Origin: Nonomuraea sp. PA05
GTDB taxonomy: Bacteria > Actinomycetota > Actinomycetes > Streptosporangiales > Streptosporangiaceae
Reading direction: 5' to 3'
Assembly (NCBI RefSeq): GCF_008086045.1
Contig: NZ_VSEY01000027.1
Span: 1 to 64,000, forward strand
Length of the DNA stretch: 64,000 bases
Shown: in pieces, positions 53,989 to 61,867 of the stretch
Layout: each line of letters starts with the position of its first letter
Numbering within the stretch: position 1 is the stretch's first letter
Made by a program: the position numbers and the translations under genes
The notes under the pieces: generated by a model
The model's input: only the letters and a program-made list of their open reading frames with translations
Database searches by the model: none
What the model was told of the DNA's origin: nothing

Positions 53989-54815
53989 TTTGCTACGGTC
54001 CCCGTGTGTACGAGGGCGATGTACTGGCGGGAAATTGGCGGCGGCCGGGCAAGGGAAAGATCCCGGAAGTGCCCGCCGAGCAGGACCTCGTCGTGGAGGA
54101 CGCCGACAGCGGCTTCTGCGGCGCCGTGGTGGCCTGCGACAAGGAGGCCGTCACCCTGGAGGACCGGTTCGGCAAGCGCCGCCTGTTCCCGCTCGCTCCC
54201 GCCGCCTTCCTGCTGGACGGCAAACCCGTGACCCTGGTACGCCCGACGGCGGCGGCCCCGGCCGGGCCCAGGCGCAGCGCGTCCGGCTCCATCGCCGTGG
54301 AGGGCCTGCGGGCCAGGGTCGCCAGGCAGAGCCGGATCTACGTGGAGGGCGTGCACGACGCCGCCCTCGTGGAGAAGATCTGGGGCCACGACCTGCGGGT
54401 CGAAGGGGTCGTGGTCGAGTACCTGGAAGGCGTGGACGACCTGCCCGCCATCGTCGAGGAGTTCGGCCCCGAGCCGGGGCGGCGGCTGGGCGTGCTCGTC
54501 GACCACCTGGTGCCCGGCTCCAAGGAGAGCAGGATCGCCGCCGAGATCACCTCGCCGGACGTGCTCGTGGTGGGGCACCCGTTCATCGACATCTGGCAGG
54601 CGGTCAAGCCGTCCGTGCTGCGCATCCCCGCCTGGCCCGACGTGCCGCGGGGGGTGCCGTGGAAGGAAGGCGTCATCGCCGCGCTGGGCTGGCGGATGGA
54701 GCCGGCCGAGGCGTGGCGGCGGATTCTCGGCGCCGTCTCTGCCTTTACCGACCTGGAGCCGGAGCTGCTCGGCCGGGTCGAGGAACTGATCGACTTCGTT
54801 ACGGAGGCACCATGA
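53985..54815 (+). CDS. DUF3097 family protein
   Basis: The 276-residue protein matches the actinobacterial DUF3097 family: GDVLAGNWRRPGKGKIPEVP, VEDADSGFCGAVVACDKEAV, RLFPLAPAAFLLDGKPVTLV, RIYVEGVHDAALVEKIWGHD, and LVVGHPFIDIWQAVKPSVL-type block. GTG 53985 overlaps the preceding stop; GTG 54006 is a possible alternative. The segment with VEGVHDAALVEKIWG looks Toprim-like, so nucleic acid or nucleotide binding is possible. Function unknown. Confidence 0.85.
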   Translation: MICYGPRVYEGDVLAGNWRRPGKGKIPEVPAEQDLVVEDADSGFCGAVVACDKEAVTLEDRFGKRRLFPLAPAAFLLDGKPVTLVRPTAAAPAGPRRSASGSIAVEGLRARVARQSRIYVEGVHDAALVEKIWGHDLRVEGVVVEYLEGVDDLPAIVEEFGPEPGRRLGVLVDHLVPGSKESRIAAEITSPDVLVVGHPFIDIWQAVKPSVLRIPAWPDVPRGVPWKEGVIAALGWRMEPAEAWRRILGAVSAFTDLEPELLGRVEELIDFVTEAP

Positions 54816-55591
54816 GCCAGGACCCGTCCCCGCCGCCGGCCGATGACGACGCCACGCGCAGGGTCACCCCGGAGGACCTCCCACCGGCTCAGGGCTCCGG
54901 CCCGCAGTACCCGGATCACGACCGGCAACCCGGCTCCCAGCCGGGCTACGGCTCCCAGCCGGGGTACGGCTCTCAGCCGGGGTACGGCCAGCAACCCGGC
55001 TCTCAGCCTGGCTACGGCCAGCAACCCAGTCATGGCGCCCAGACCCCCTACGGGCAGCAGCCCGGCTCCGCGCCGAGCTACGGCCAGCCCGGGAGCTACC
55101 CGCCGCCGCCTCCCGGGGGTTACCCTCCACCCGGCGGCTACGGCCGGCCCGGCGCGTACCCGCCGCCTCCGCCCCCGCCCGGCGGCTACCCACCCCCGAA
55201 CCAGCCCCCCGGCTACGGTTACGCCCAAGGCCGCGGCGAACCGTACATCCCCGGCAGGTTCGGCCCCCGTCCCGGCACCGACGACACCACGATGGCCATG
55301 CTGTCCCACCTCCTGGGCCTGCTGGTCTCCTGGATCGGCCCGCTGATCATCTACCTGATGAAGAAGGACGAGTCCCCCTATGTCAGGGACCAGTCGGCGG
55401 AGGCGCTCAACTTCCAGATCACGATGTTCATCGGCTACCTCATCTCGGGCATCCTGACGGTCGTGTTCATCGGCATAGCGCTGCTGCCGATCATCTGGAT
55501 CCTGTCGCTGATCTTCCACATCCAGGCGGCGATGGCCGCGCAGAAGGGCGAGCCCTACCGGTACCCGCTCTCCATCCGGATGATCACCTAG
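54812..55591 (+). CDS. DUF4870 membrane protein with Gln/Gly/Tyr repeats
   Basis: The 259-residue protein has a long low-complexity front of GSQPGYGQQPG-type repeats (about residues 35-145), then the DUF4870 domain: TMAMLSHLLGLLVSWIGPLI, IYLMKKDESPYVRDQSAEAL, NFQITMFIGYLISGIL, with three hydrophobic segments. Start ATG 54812 overlaps the DUF3097 stop. The 18-bp repeats near 54936-55030 encode the front. Its role is unknown; it converges with hemW. Confidence 0.85.
   Translation: MSQDPSPPPADDDATRRVTPEDLPPAQGSGPQYPDHDRQPGSQPGYGSQPGYGSQPGYGQQPGSQPGYGQQPSHGAQTPYGQQPGSAPSYGQPGSYPPPPPGGYPPPGGYGRPGAYPPPPPPPGGYPPPNQPPGYGYAQGRGEPYIPGRFGPRPGTDDTTMAMLSHLLGLLVSWIGPLIIYLMKKDESPYVRDQSAEALNFQITMFIGYLISGILTVVFIGIALLPIIWILSLIFHIQAAMAAQKGEPYRYPLSIRMIT
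54936..55030 (+). repeat. 18-bp coding repeats (GSQPGY) in the DUF4870 gene
   Basis: GGCTCCCAGCCGGGGTAC-type units recur four times with interspersed GGCCAGCAACCC units, in frame. They encode GSQPGY and GQQP repeats. Confidence 0.8.
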
Positions 55592-56808
55592 ACGAGCAGG
55601 TCGCGGATGAGCGCGTCCGCCAGCAACCGCCCCTGCAGCGTCAGCACCAGCAGCCCGCGCTTGAACGCCTCCGGCTCCAGCAGCCCCCGGGCCAGCGCGC
55701 CGGCGACGGCGGTGCGGGCGCCGGGCGCGACGTCGGCCAGCGGGTAGCCGGAGTCGAGCCGCAGCTCCAGCATCAGCCGCTCGGCGTCGCGGTCGTCCTG
55801 GGCGAGCACCTCGCGGGCGTGGGCGGGCGACGCTCCGGCGGCCAGCCGCTGGGCGTAGGCGGCGGGGTGCTTGACGTTCCACCAGCGGGTGCCGCCGACG
55901 TGGCTGTGGGCGCCGGGGCCTGCCGCCCACCAGTCGCCGCCCGTCCAGTAGAGCAGGTTGTGGCGGCAGCGGGCCTCGTCGGAGACGGCCCAGTTGGACA
56001 CCTCGTACCAGCGGAACCCGGCCTCCGCCAGCATCTCGTCGGCGATCAGGTAGCGGTCGGCGGCCACGTCGTCGTCGGGCATGGGCAGCTCGCCGCGCCG
56101 GATCCTGGCCGCCAGCCTGGTGCCCTCCTCGACGATCAGCGAGTACGCCGACACGTGGTCGGGCCCGGCCTCGATCGCCGCGCCCAGGGAGGCTCGCCAG
56201 TCGTCGTCGGTCTCGCCCGGCGTGCTGTAGATCAGGTCCAGGTTGACGTGCTCGAACCCCGCCTGCCTGGCCTCGCGGACGGCCGCGGCGGCCCGGCCGG
56301 GCGTGTGCCGCCGGTCGAGCACCCGCAGCACATGCTCGCGGGCGCTCTGCATGCCGAAGCTGACCCTGTTGAACCCGCCGTGACGCAGTTTCTCCAGGTA
56401 GGAGGGGTCGACGGACTCGGGGTTGGCCTCCGTGGTGACCTCGGCACCCGGCCGCAGCCCGAACTCGGAGTCGATCGCGGCCAGGATCCTGGCCAGGTCC
56501 TCCGGCGGCAGCAGGGTGGGCGTGCCGCCGCCGAAGAACACCGTCTCCACCGGCAGGTCGGTCTCGCCCAGGACGCGGCGCGCGAGGCGCACCTCCTCGA
56601 CGACCGTGTCGGCGTAATCTCGGTGAGAGGCGCCGGGCCCCAGCTCGGCGGCGGTGTAGGTGTTGAAGTCGCAGTAACCGCAGCGCGTCACGCAGAACGG
56701 CACGTGCACGTAGAAGCCGAACGGGCGCTCGCCGAGGCCGCGCAGGGCGCCGGCGGGCAGCTCGCCCGAGGTGGGCGCGGGGTCGCCGTCAGGCAGGGTG
56801 GATGGCAC
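55588..56808 (-). CDS. hemW: Radical SAM heme chaperone HemW
   Basis: HemW is a radical SAM protein that binds heme and is related to oxygen-independent coproporphyrinogen III oxidase. The 406-residue protein has the iron-sulfur motif FCVTRCGYCDFNTYT, GGGTPTLLPPEDL, GFNRVSFGMQSA, and the HemW tail. The start GTG 56808 is chosen near the conserved beginning; the frame is open to 56997. It converges with the DUF4870 gene and is divergent from the monooxygenase gene. Confidence 0.92.
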   Translation of the reverse strand: MPSTLPDGDPAPTSGELPAGALRGLGERPFGFYVHVPFCVTRCGYCDFNTYTAAELGPGASHRDYADTVVEEVRLARRVLGETDLPVETVFFGGGTPTLLPPEDLARILAAIDSEFGLRPGAEVTTEANPESVDPSYLEKLRHGGFNRVSFGMQSAREHVLRVLDRRHTPGRAAAAVREARQAGFEHVNLDLIYSTPGETDDDWRASLGAAIEAGPDHVSAYSLIVEEGTRLAARIRRGELPMPDDDVAADRYLIADEMLAEAGFRWYEVSNWAVSDEARCRHNLLYWTGGDWWAAGPGAHSHVGGTRWWNVKHPAAYAQRLAAGASPAHAREVLAQDDRDAERLMLELRLDSGYPLADVAPGARTAVAGALARGLLEPEAFKRGLLVLTLQGRLLADALIRDLLV

Positions 56809-56860
56809 GCCTTCCAGTTTGCCCGCCTCCCAGGAGTGCTCCAATCCAGGAGGGAAACGC

Positions 56861-58087
56861 ATGGCAGGTATCGGGATCGTCGGAGCGGGCATCTCGGGGC
56901 TCACCCTCGCGCTGCGGCTGCAGCAGCTCGGCGTCGAGGCGACGCTGTACTGCGAGGGCGACGCGGAGACCTTACGCAAGGGGCGGCTGCCCAACACAGT
57001 GGGCCGGTCAGGTCACACCCTGGACAGGGAGCGGGCGCTGGGCTCCGCGCACTACCGCGATCCGGGCGCAATGATGCTCAATGCCATGCTCTCGCTCAAG
57101 GGTGACCCGCCGCTGGAGTTCACGGGGACCTTCGGGAAGGCGTACAACGCGGCCGACTTCCGGCTGCTGATCCCCGCGTTCATGGACGACTTCGCCGAGC
57201 GCGGCGGCACGATCGTCGTCTCCGGCACCGCCCCGGACGCCGAGCAGGTGGACCGCTGGTCGCGGCGGCACGAGCTGATGGTGGTGGCGGCGGGGCGGCG
57301 CTCGGTGGCCGAGCTGTTCCCGCGCGATCCCGGGCTGTCCCCGTACGACAGGCCGCAGCGCCTGCTGGCCGCCGGGCTCTTCCACGGCTTCCGCCCCAGC
57401 GACGTCTTCTCCTTCAACATCGCCGGCGGCGTGGGTGAGATCTTCCGCGCGCCGATCGTCTCGCGCGAGGGGGTGGTCTCCGGCATCATCGTCGAGGCGG
57501 TCCCCGGGGGCCCGTTGGAGCCGATCACCCGGCTGCCCTGGGACGAGGTGGCGGCCGCGCTGCTTCCGCTGCTCCGCGAGCACACGCCGCGGCTGGCCGA
57601 GCAAGTGGAGCCGGAGGCGTTCGAGCTGCTGGGGCCGACGGATCTGTTGCAGGGGGCGATCACGCCCACGGTGCGGCGGCCGGTGGCGGAGCTGCCGAGC
57701 GGGCGGATGGCGCTGGCCGTCGGCGACGCCTACGTCACCAACGACCCGCTCACCGGCCAGGGCGCGAACCTGGGCTCCCGGTGCGCCTGGATCGTGGCCG
57801 AGGCGATCGCCGGCGGCGGGCCGTACGACGCCGCCTTCTGCCGGACCGCGGCGGCGCGCATGTGGGAGGTGGGCGGGCCGGTCACGCACTGGACGAACAT
57901 GTTCCTGCAGCCACCGGCCGAGCACGTCATGCGGCTGATGCTGGCGGCCGGGACCAGGCAGGACGTCGCCGACGTGATGGTGGGGCTGTTCGCCGATCCC
58001 GTGTACGCGTGGTCGCTGCTGTCGAGCCCGGAGGCGGTGGCGCGGATCGTTGACGGGGACGGGCGGCCGCTCTACGATCGCGTCTAA
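56861..58087 (+). CDS. Styrene/indole monooxygenase-like flavoprotein (StyA type)
   Basis: The 408-residue protein starts with the FAD-binding GIVGAGISGLTLALRLQQLG. It keeps StyA-family blocks: RLPNTVGRSG, AADFRLLIPAFMDDFAERGG, LLAAGLFHGF, PTDLLQGAITPTVR, and the second FAD motif AVGDAYVTNDPLTGQGANLG. StyA enzymes epoxidise styrene or indole with FADH2 supplied by reductase StyB. No reductase gene is adjacent, so a general flavin reductase would be needed. A CAGGAGGG ribosome site precedes the ATG. The substrate here is unknown. Confidence 0.85.
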   Translation: MAGIGIVGAGISGLTLALRLQQLGVEATLYCEGDAETLRKGRLPNTVGRSGHTLDRERALGSAHYRDPGAMMLNAMLSLKGDPPLEFTGTFGKAYNAADFRLLIPAFMDDFAERGGTIVVSGTAPDAEQVDRWSRRHELMVVAAGRRSVAELFPRDPGLSPYDRPQRLLAAGLFHGFRPSDVFSFNIAGGVGEIFRAPIVSREGVVSGIIVEAVPGGPLEPITRLPWDEVAAALLPLLREHTPRLAEQVEPEAFELLGPTDLLQGAITPTVRRPVAELPSGRMALAVGDAYVTNDPLTGQGANLGSRCAWIVAEAIAGGGPYDAAFCRTAAARMWEVGGPVTHWTNMFLQPPAEHVMRLMLAAGTRQDVADVMVGLFADPVYAWSLLSSPEAVARIVDGDGRPLYDRV

Positions 58088-58089
58088 CT

Positions 58090-58108
58090 TATAGGAAAGT
58101 TTCCTATA
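58090..58108. promoter_or_regulatory. Perfect 19-bp palindrome before the chitinase gene
   Basis: TATAGGAAAGTTTCCTATA is a perfect 9-1-9 inverted repeat, two bases after the monooxygenase stop and 25 bases before the chitinase start. It is AT-rich in a GC-rich setting and most likely an operator for a sugar-responsive repressor. It does not resemble the DasR box. Confidence 0.75.
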
Positions 58109-58133
58109 TAAGTGCGCGTCCCGGGAGCCGCTC

Positions 58134-59381
58134 GTGAAGAAGAAGATCCTGATCGCACTGTCGCTCTTACTCGGCCTCACCGCGTTCTCCGTACCGGCTG
58201 AGGCCCGCACCGGCTTCAAGCGGGTCGCGTACTTCATCCAGTGGGGCGTCTACGGCCGCGATTACCACGTCAAGGACGTCGACGTCACGGGCGCCGCGGC
58301 CAAGCTCACCCACCTCAACTACGCGTTCGGGTTCGTCAACGCCCAGGGCGGCTGCTACTCCTCCGACCCGTGGGCCGACTGGCAGCGGCCCGTACCGGCC
58401 GAGCAGAGCGTGGACGGGGTCGCGGACGCGCCAGGACAGGCCCTCAACGGCAACCTCAACCAGCTCCGCAAGCTCAAGGCCAAGCACCCTGGGCTGAAGG
58501 TGATGATCTCGCTGGGCGGCTGGACCGGCTCCGCGCACTTCTCCGACGCCGTCCTCACCCCCGAGTCCCGCGCCGCGCTCGCCGGCTCCTGCATCGACCT
58601 GTGGCTGCGCGGCAACCTGCCGGGCCTGGAGCCGGGCGCCGGCGCGGGCGTCTTCGACGGCATCGACCTCGACTGGGAGTGGCCGGGCTCCGCCGGCGCC
58701 GAAGGCAACGTCATCCGTCCCGAGGACAAGCGCAACTTCACGCTCTTCGTGGCCGAGCTCCGCTCCCAACTGCGCGCCTACTCCTCCTCCGCCCAGCTCA
58801 GCGCCTTCCTGCCGGCCGCCGCCGCCAAGATCGACGCCGGCTTCGAGGTACGGGACGTCTTCCGCCAGCTCGACTTCGCCACCATCCAGGGGTACGACCT
58901 GCACGGCACCTGGGAGCCGCAGACCGGGCACAACGGCAACCTCTTCACCGACCGCCGCGACCCGAACCCGGTCCGCTACAGCGTGGACCAGACCGTGCGC
59001 GACTACCTCTCCCGCGGCGCGCCCGCCCGCAAGATCGTCGTCGGCGTGCCCGCCTACGGTCAGGGGTGGACCGGTGTGACCGGCGGCGGGGACGGCCTCT
59101 ACAAGCCCGCCACCGGGCCCGCGCCCGGGAAGTGGGCCCCCGGTAACGAGGACTACAAGGACCTGGTGTCCAAGCCGGGGAAGCGGTATCGGGATCTGCG
59201 TAGTGGGGCCATGTGGTTGTACGACGGGAACGAGTTCTGGTCGTACGACGATCCGGCCGTGCTGGTGCAGAAGGCGGCCTATATCCGGCTCAAGGGGCTT
59301 GGCGGGTCGATGATGTGGTCCATCGATCAGGATGATGCCAAGGCTTCGCTCACTTCGGCGCTGTACTCGGTGTTGCGCTGA
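58134..59381 (+). CDS. Secreted GH18 chitinase
   Basis: The 415-residue protein has a signal peptide (residues 1-24, ending VPAEA). A single GH18 catalytic domain follows with KVMISLGGWTGSAHF, the catalytic FDGIDLDWEWPG (DxxDxDxE, the Glu is the acid), and GGSMMWSIDQDD at the end. It would hydrolyse chitin outside the cell. No carbohydrate-binding module is attached. GTG 58134 has GGGAG upstream. Regulation by the palindrome at 58090-58108 is likely. Confidence 0.93.
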   Translation: MKKKILIALSLLLGLTAFSVPAEARTGFKRVAYFIQWGVYGRDYHVKDVDVTGAAAKLTHLNYAFGFVNAQGGCYSSDPWADWQRPVPAEQSVDGVADAPGQALNGNLNQLRKLKAKHPGLKVMISLGGWTGSAHFSDAVLTPESRAALAGSCIDLWLRGNLPGLEPGAGAGVFDGIDLDWEWPGSAGAEGNVIRPEDKRNFTLFVAELRSQLRAYSSSAQLSAFLPAAAAKIDAGFEVRDVFRQLDFATIQGYDLHGTWEPQTGHNGNLFTDRRDPNPVRYSVDQTVRDYLSRGAPARKIVVGVPAYGQGWTGVTGGGDGLYKPATGPAPGKWAPGNEDYKDLVSKPGKRYRDLRSGAMWLYDGNEFWSYDDPAVLVQKAAYIRLKGLGGSMMWSIDQDDAKASLTSALYSVLR

Positions 59382-59506
59382 TTGGACCGGCCGGGCGCGG
59401 CGCTTCCTACCCGCCCGCCCGGCCATCCACCTCCATGCGGAGCGCCTGATGATGTGCGGGCTGGCCGTGGAGGCCGCGGTGGTGTGCGGCGGCTCGCGGC
59501 GAGGTC

Positions 59507-59644
59507 GGTGTGTGAGTCAGTAGGCGGTGACCCCGGTGCTCGAGTGGTAGGCGGCGACGCCCGTGCTCGAGTGGTAGCCGGTGATTCCGGTGCATGAGTG
59601 GTAGGGCGCTGACGCTGGTGTGTGAGTGGTCGGCGCTTGCCGCC
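59507..59644. repeat. Five degenerate 28-bp tandem repeats, intergenic
   Basis: Units such as GGTGCTCGAGTGGTAGGCGG followed by CGACGCCC recur five times at a period of 26-28 bases between the chitinase and MOSC genes. They lie in the 272-base gap 59382-59653, which has no convincing gene. The pattern GAGTGGTAG is the most constant part. Confidence 0.75.
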
Positions 59645-59653
59645 GCGGTGCCC

Positions 59654-60277
59654 TCAGGCGAAGGCCCGTTCGGCCATCTCATCCCATCGGGCGTCATGTC
59701 CAGGCACGTCCAGGATGCGCCGCAACGCGTCCCTGTCCCCGTGGCGGGCCAGGAACCAGTCCAGCACACTCACCCCGGCATCCGGCCGCGAGACGATCTC
59801 CACCTCGTCCCCCGCCCCGAGCTCACCCAGCTCGACCACCCGCAGGTAAGCCCCCGGCCGCCCCGCCTCCGTGAACCGCTTGAGCCAGCCCGGTTCGTCC
59901 ATCCAGTTGCGGAACACCACACATGGCGTCCTCGGCCGCGTCACCTCCAGCAGCGCGCTGCCCACCCGCCACCGCTCCCCGACCAGGGCGCCGTTGAGGT
60001 CGATGCCCGAAGTGGTCAGGTTCTCGCCGAACCGCCCGTCGCGCAGCTCCCTCCCGATCTCCCGCTCCCACCAGTCGTAGTCCTCCCTGGCGTAGGAGTA
60101 GACGGCCTGATCCGGCGAGCCGTGGTGCTTCTGGTCGGCCCGCTCGTCGCCGGCCAGCCCGTTCTCCAGCACCGCGACCCGGCGCGGGAGCGCCCGCTTG
60201 TCGATCGCCGTCCGCCCGAGGCTGCCCGCCCATTCGGCGTCGCTCGACATGCCCACGTTCACGGAGAGAATGCGCAT
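59654..60277 (-). CDS. MOSC domain protein (YiiM-like)
   Basis: The 207-residue protein matches the MOSC domain of molybdenum-cofactor sulfurases and YiiM: opening RILSVNVG, DQKHHGSPDQAVYSYAREDY, FGENLTTSGIDLNGALVGER, and the conserved Cys in RPRTPCVVFRNWM. MOSC proteins carry sulfur or reduce N-hydroxylated compounds with molybdenum cofactor. ATG 60277 is chosen because homologues begin here; the frame extends upstream into low-complexity sequence. Confidence 0.88.
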   Translation of the reverse strand: MRILSVNVGMSSDAEWAGSLGRTAIDKRALPRRVAVLENGLAGDERADQKHHGSPDQAVYSYAREDYDWWEREIGRELRDGRFGENLTTSGIDLNGALVGERWRVGSALLEVTRPRTPCVVFRNWMDEPGWLKRFTEAGRPGAYLRVVELGELGAGDEVEIVSRPDAGVSVLDWFLARHGDRDALRRILDVPGHDARWDEMAERAFA

Positions 60278-60788
60278 GATGGGGACGGTAATCGAAGCGT
60301 CCCGTCCCAGGCGAACCGATATTCGCCCGGCCCCCGCGCTCCGCCGTCTCCCATCCAGGCGCAACCTGGTGCAAACGCAGGCCACCGCCCAAAGCGCTCC
60401 CCCGAGCCCCAACCGCGGGCATGGGGGATGGGGCGCCAGGACGCACGCTGGGACGGCGCAGGACCAGCTCCCAGCGCAGGCCCACGTACCGGCGCAGGGG
60501 CCGCCCCAAGGCGCGAGCATGAACCGCCGGAACGCGCCGCTCAGGCGGGCGCAAGCGCAGGACCAGGCGTCGGCTCAGGCCGCGCCTAGGCGCTCGCCGC
60601 GCTCACGGCTCGACCCGGCTCACACGCTCAGCCCGGCCCAGGCAATCGACCTGGCCCACGCGCTCCCCAACCCAGCCGCTCGCCCGGCCCACGCGTTCAC
60701 AGCCCAGCCGCTCGCCCGGTTCAAGCGCCCCGCATCGACAACCTCTTCGCCAGGGCACACCTCCAATACCTAGCTCAGGCCGTCACCA
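60278..60788. other. 511-base stretch without a convincing gene
   Basis: The region between the MOSC start and the small hypothetical gene is GC-rich with CAGCCGCTCGCCCGG-type imperfect repeats near 60676-60722. Open frames run across it on both strands, but none shows a fold, a ribosome site or homology that I recognise. Confidence 0.5.
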
Positions 60789-61100
60789 TCACCCATCCTC
60801 ACGGCCGGGCACGCCCCGGTTGAGCTGCGACTCCTCATCGAAGCCCGCAAGCTGTAACAACGTCTCCAACGCCGCCTGCCGCATCTCCTCGACGGAGCTC
60901 CCGCGCTCGCCGAAACACTCGGCCGCCACGTCGAGCAGCGTCGCCACGACCGCCGCGTCGGGGTAGGGCACGTCCACCAGGACCGTGCCGTCGGCGCCCT
61001 CCTCCCGGTCCTCCAAGTGGCGGCTCAGCAACCGCCGGGTCTCCTCAGCCACAGCCACCCCCAGCACCGCGGCACGCTCGAATCGCTCAGAAGCAATCAC
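60789..61100 (-). CDS. Small hypothetical protein, 103 residues
   Basis: The product is acidic and mostly helical (FERAAVLGVAVAEETRRLLS, then DAAVVATLLDVAAECFGERG) without membrane segments. GTG 61100 is preceded by GGAGGGTGA at good spacing, which supports this start over an in-frame ATG at 61151. I cannot name its family. It is divergent from the ABC transporter pair. Confidence 0.55.
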   Translation of the reverse strand: MIASERFERAAVLGVAVAEETRRLLSRHLEDREEGADGTVLVDVPYPDAAVVATLLDVAAECFGERGSSVEEMRQAALETLLQLAGFDEESQLNRGVPGREDG

Positions 61101-61243
61101 GTCACCCTCCAGTCGCACAGGTGTTCGGTTATAGAAGGTAGACGGTGGCACCGACAGAATCCCTTGCGCTGTAGGGGTTGCGGCTTCGCGGAGGTCGAAT
61201 CCGCGGGTGCGCGGTTCCGGGCGGTGGTGGATACGCTCGAACG

Positions 61244-61867
61244 GTGTACGACTCGATCGTCAGCGTTGACGCCCTCACCGTGGAGCTCGGCGGCAACCCC
61301 GTGCTCCGCGACCTGGACCTGACCGTGTCCCCGGGTGAGATCGTGGCCGTGGTTGGGCCGAACGGCTCGGGCAAGTCCACCCTGTTGCGATGCCTGGCCG
61401 GGCTGCAGGCCGCCACCTCGGGCGAGGTTCGCGTGTTCGGGGAGCCGCCGGCCGACGACACCGGGTTCTGGGGTCGCGTCGCGTTGCTGGGCGACGAGCC
61501 CGCCTGGTATCCGGGGCTCACGGCGCGCGAGCATCTGGAGTTGATGGGCGCCGTGCACGCCCAGGCCCGGATGACCGTGGACACGGCGCTGGGGCTGTTC
61601 GCGCTGGAGGAGCGGGCCGACGCGCCGCCGCTGAACCTGTCCACCGGGCAGCGGCAGCGGCTGTCCCTGGCCGCCACGCTGCTGCGGCCGAGCACGCTGC
61701 TCCTGCTCGACGAGCCGGAGCGCGGCCTGGACAAGGACTTCCGCGCCGACCTGGCCGACCTGCTGGACGAGTACGCGGACGAGGGCGGCACCGTCGTGAT
61801 GGCCACCCACGACCAGGGCCTGGCCACCATCGGCCGCCAGGTCGCCCCGTCCGGGGTGATCGCATGA
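61244..61867 (+). CDS. ABC transporter ATP-binding protein
   Basis: The 207-residue ATPase has Walker A VGPNGSGKSTLLRCLAG, signature LSTGQRQRLSLAATLL, Walker B LLLLDEPERGLD and the H-loop His in MATHDQG. It is a short single-domain subunit. GTG 61244 is the likely start. Its stop overlaps the ATG of the membrane partner by four bases, so the two form one transporter. The substrate is unknown. Confidence 0.92.
   Translation: MYDSIVSVDALTVELGGNPVLRDLDLTVSPGEIVAVVGPNGSGKSTLLRCLAGLQAATSGEVRVFGEPPADDTGFWGRVALLGDEPAWYPGLTAREHLELMGAVHAQARMTVDTALGLFALEERADAPPLNLSTGQRQRLSLAATLLRPSTLLLLDEPERGLDKDFRADLADLLDEYADEGGTVVMATHDQGLATIGRQVAPSGVIA

Noticed and set aside
59507..59644. CRISPR-like array
   Set aside because: Units are adjacent and degenerate with no unique spacers and no cas genes nearby.
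59407..59769. 120-codon minus-strand frame across the intergenic repeats
   Set aside because: It overlaps the conserved MOSC coding sequence on the same strand in another frame, and its His/Leu repeats simply reflect the DNA repeat.
60198..60773. 191-codon open frame after the MOSC start
   Set aside because: Low-complexity Pro/Ala/Arg/Gln-rich product, overlaps the MOSC 5' end on the other strand, no ribosome site and no recognisable fold.
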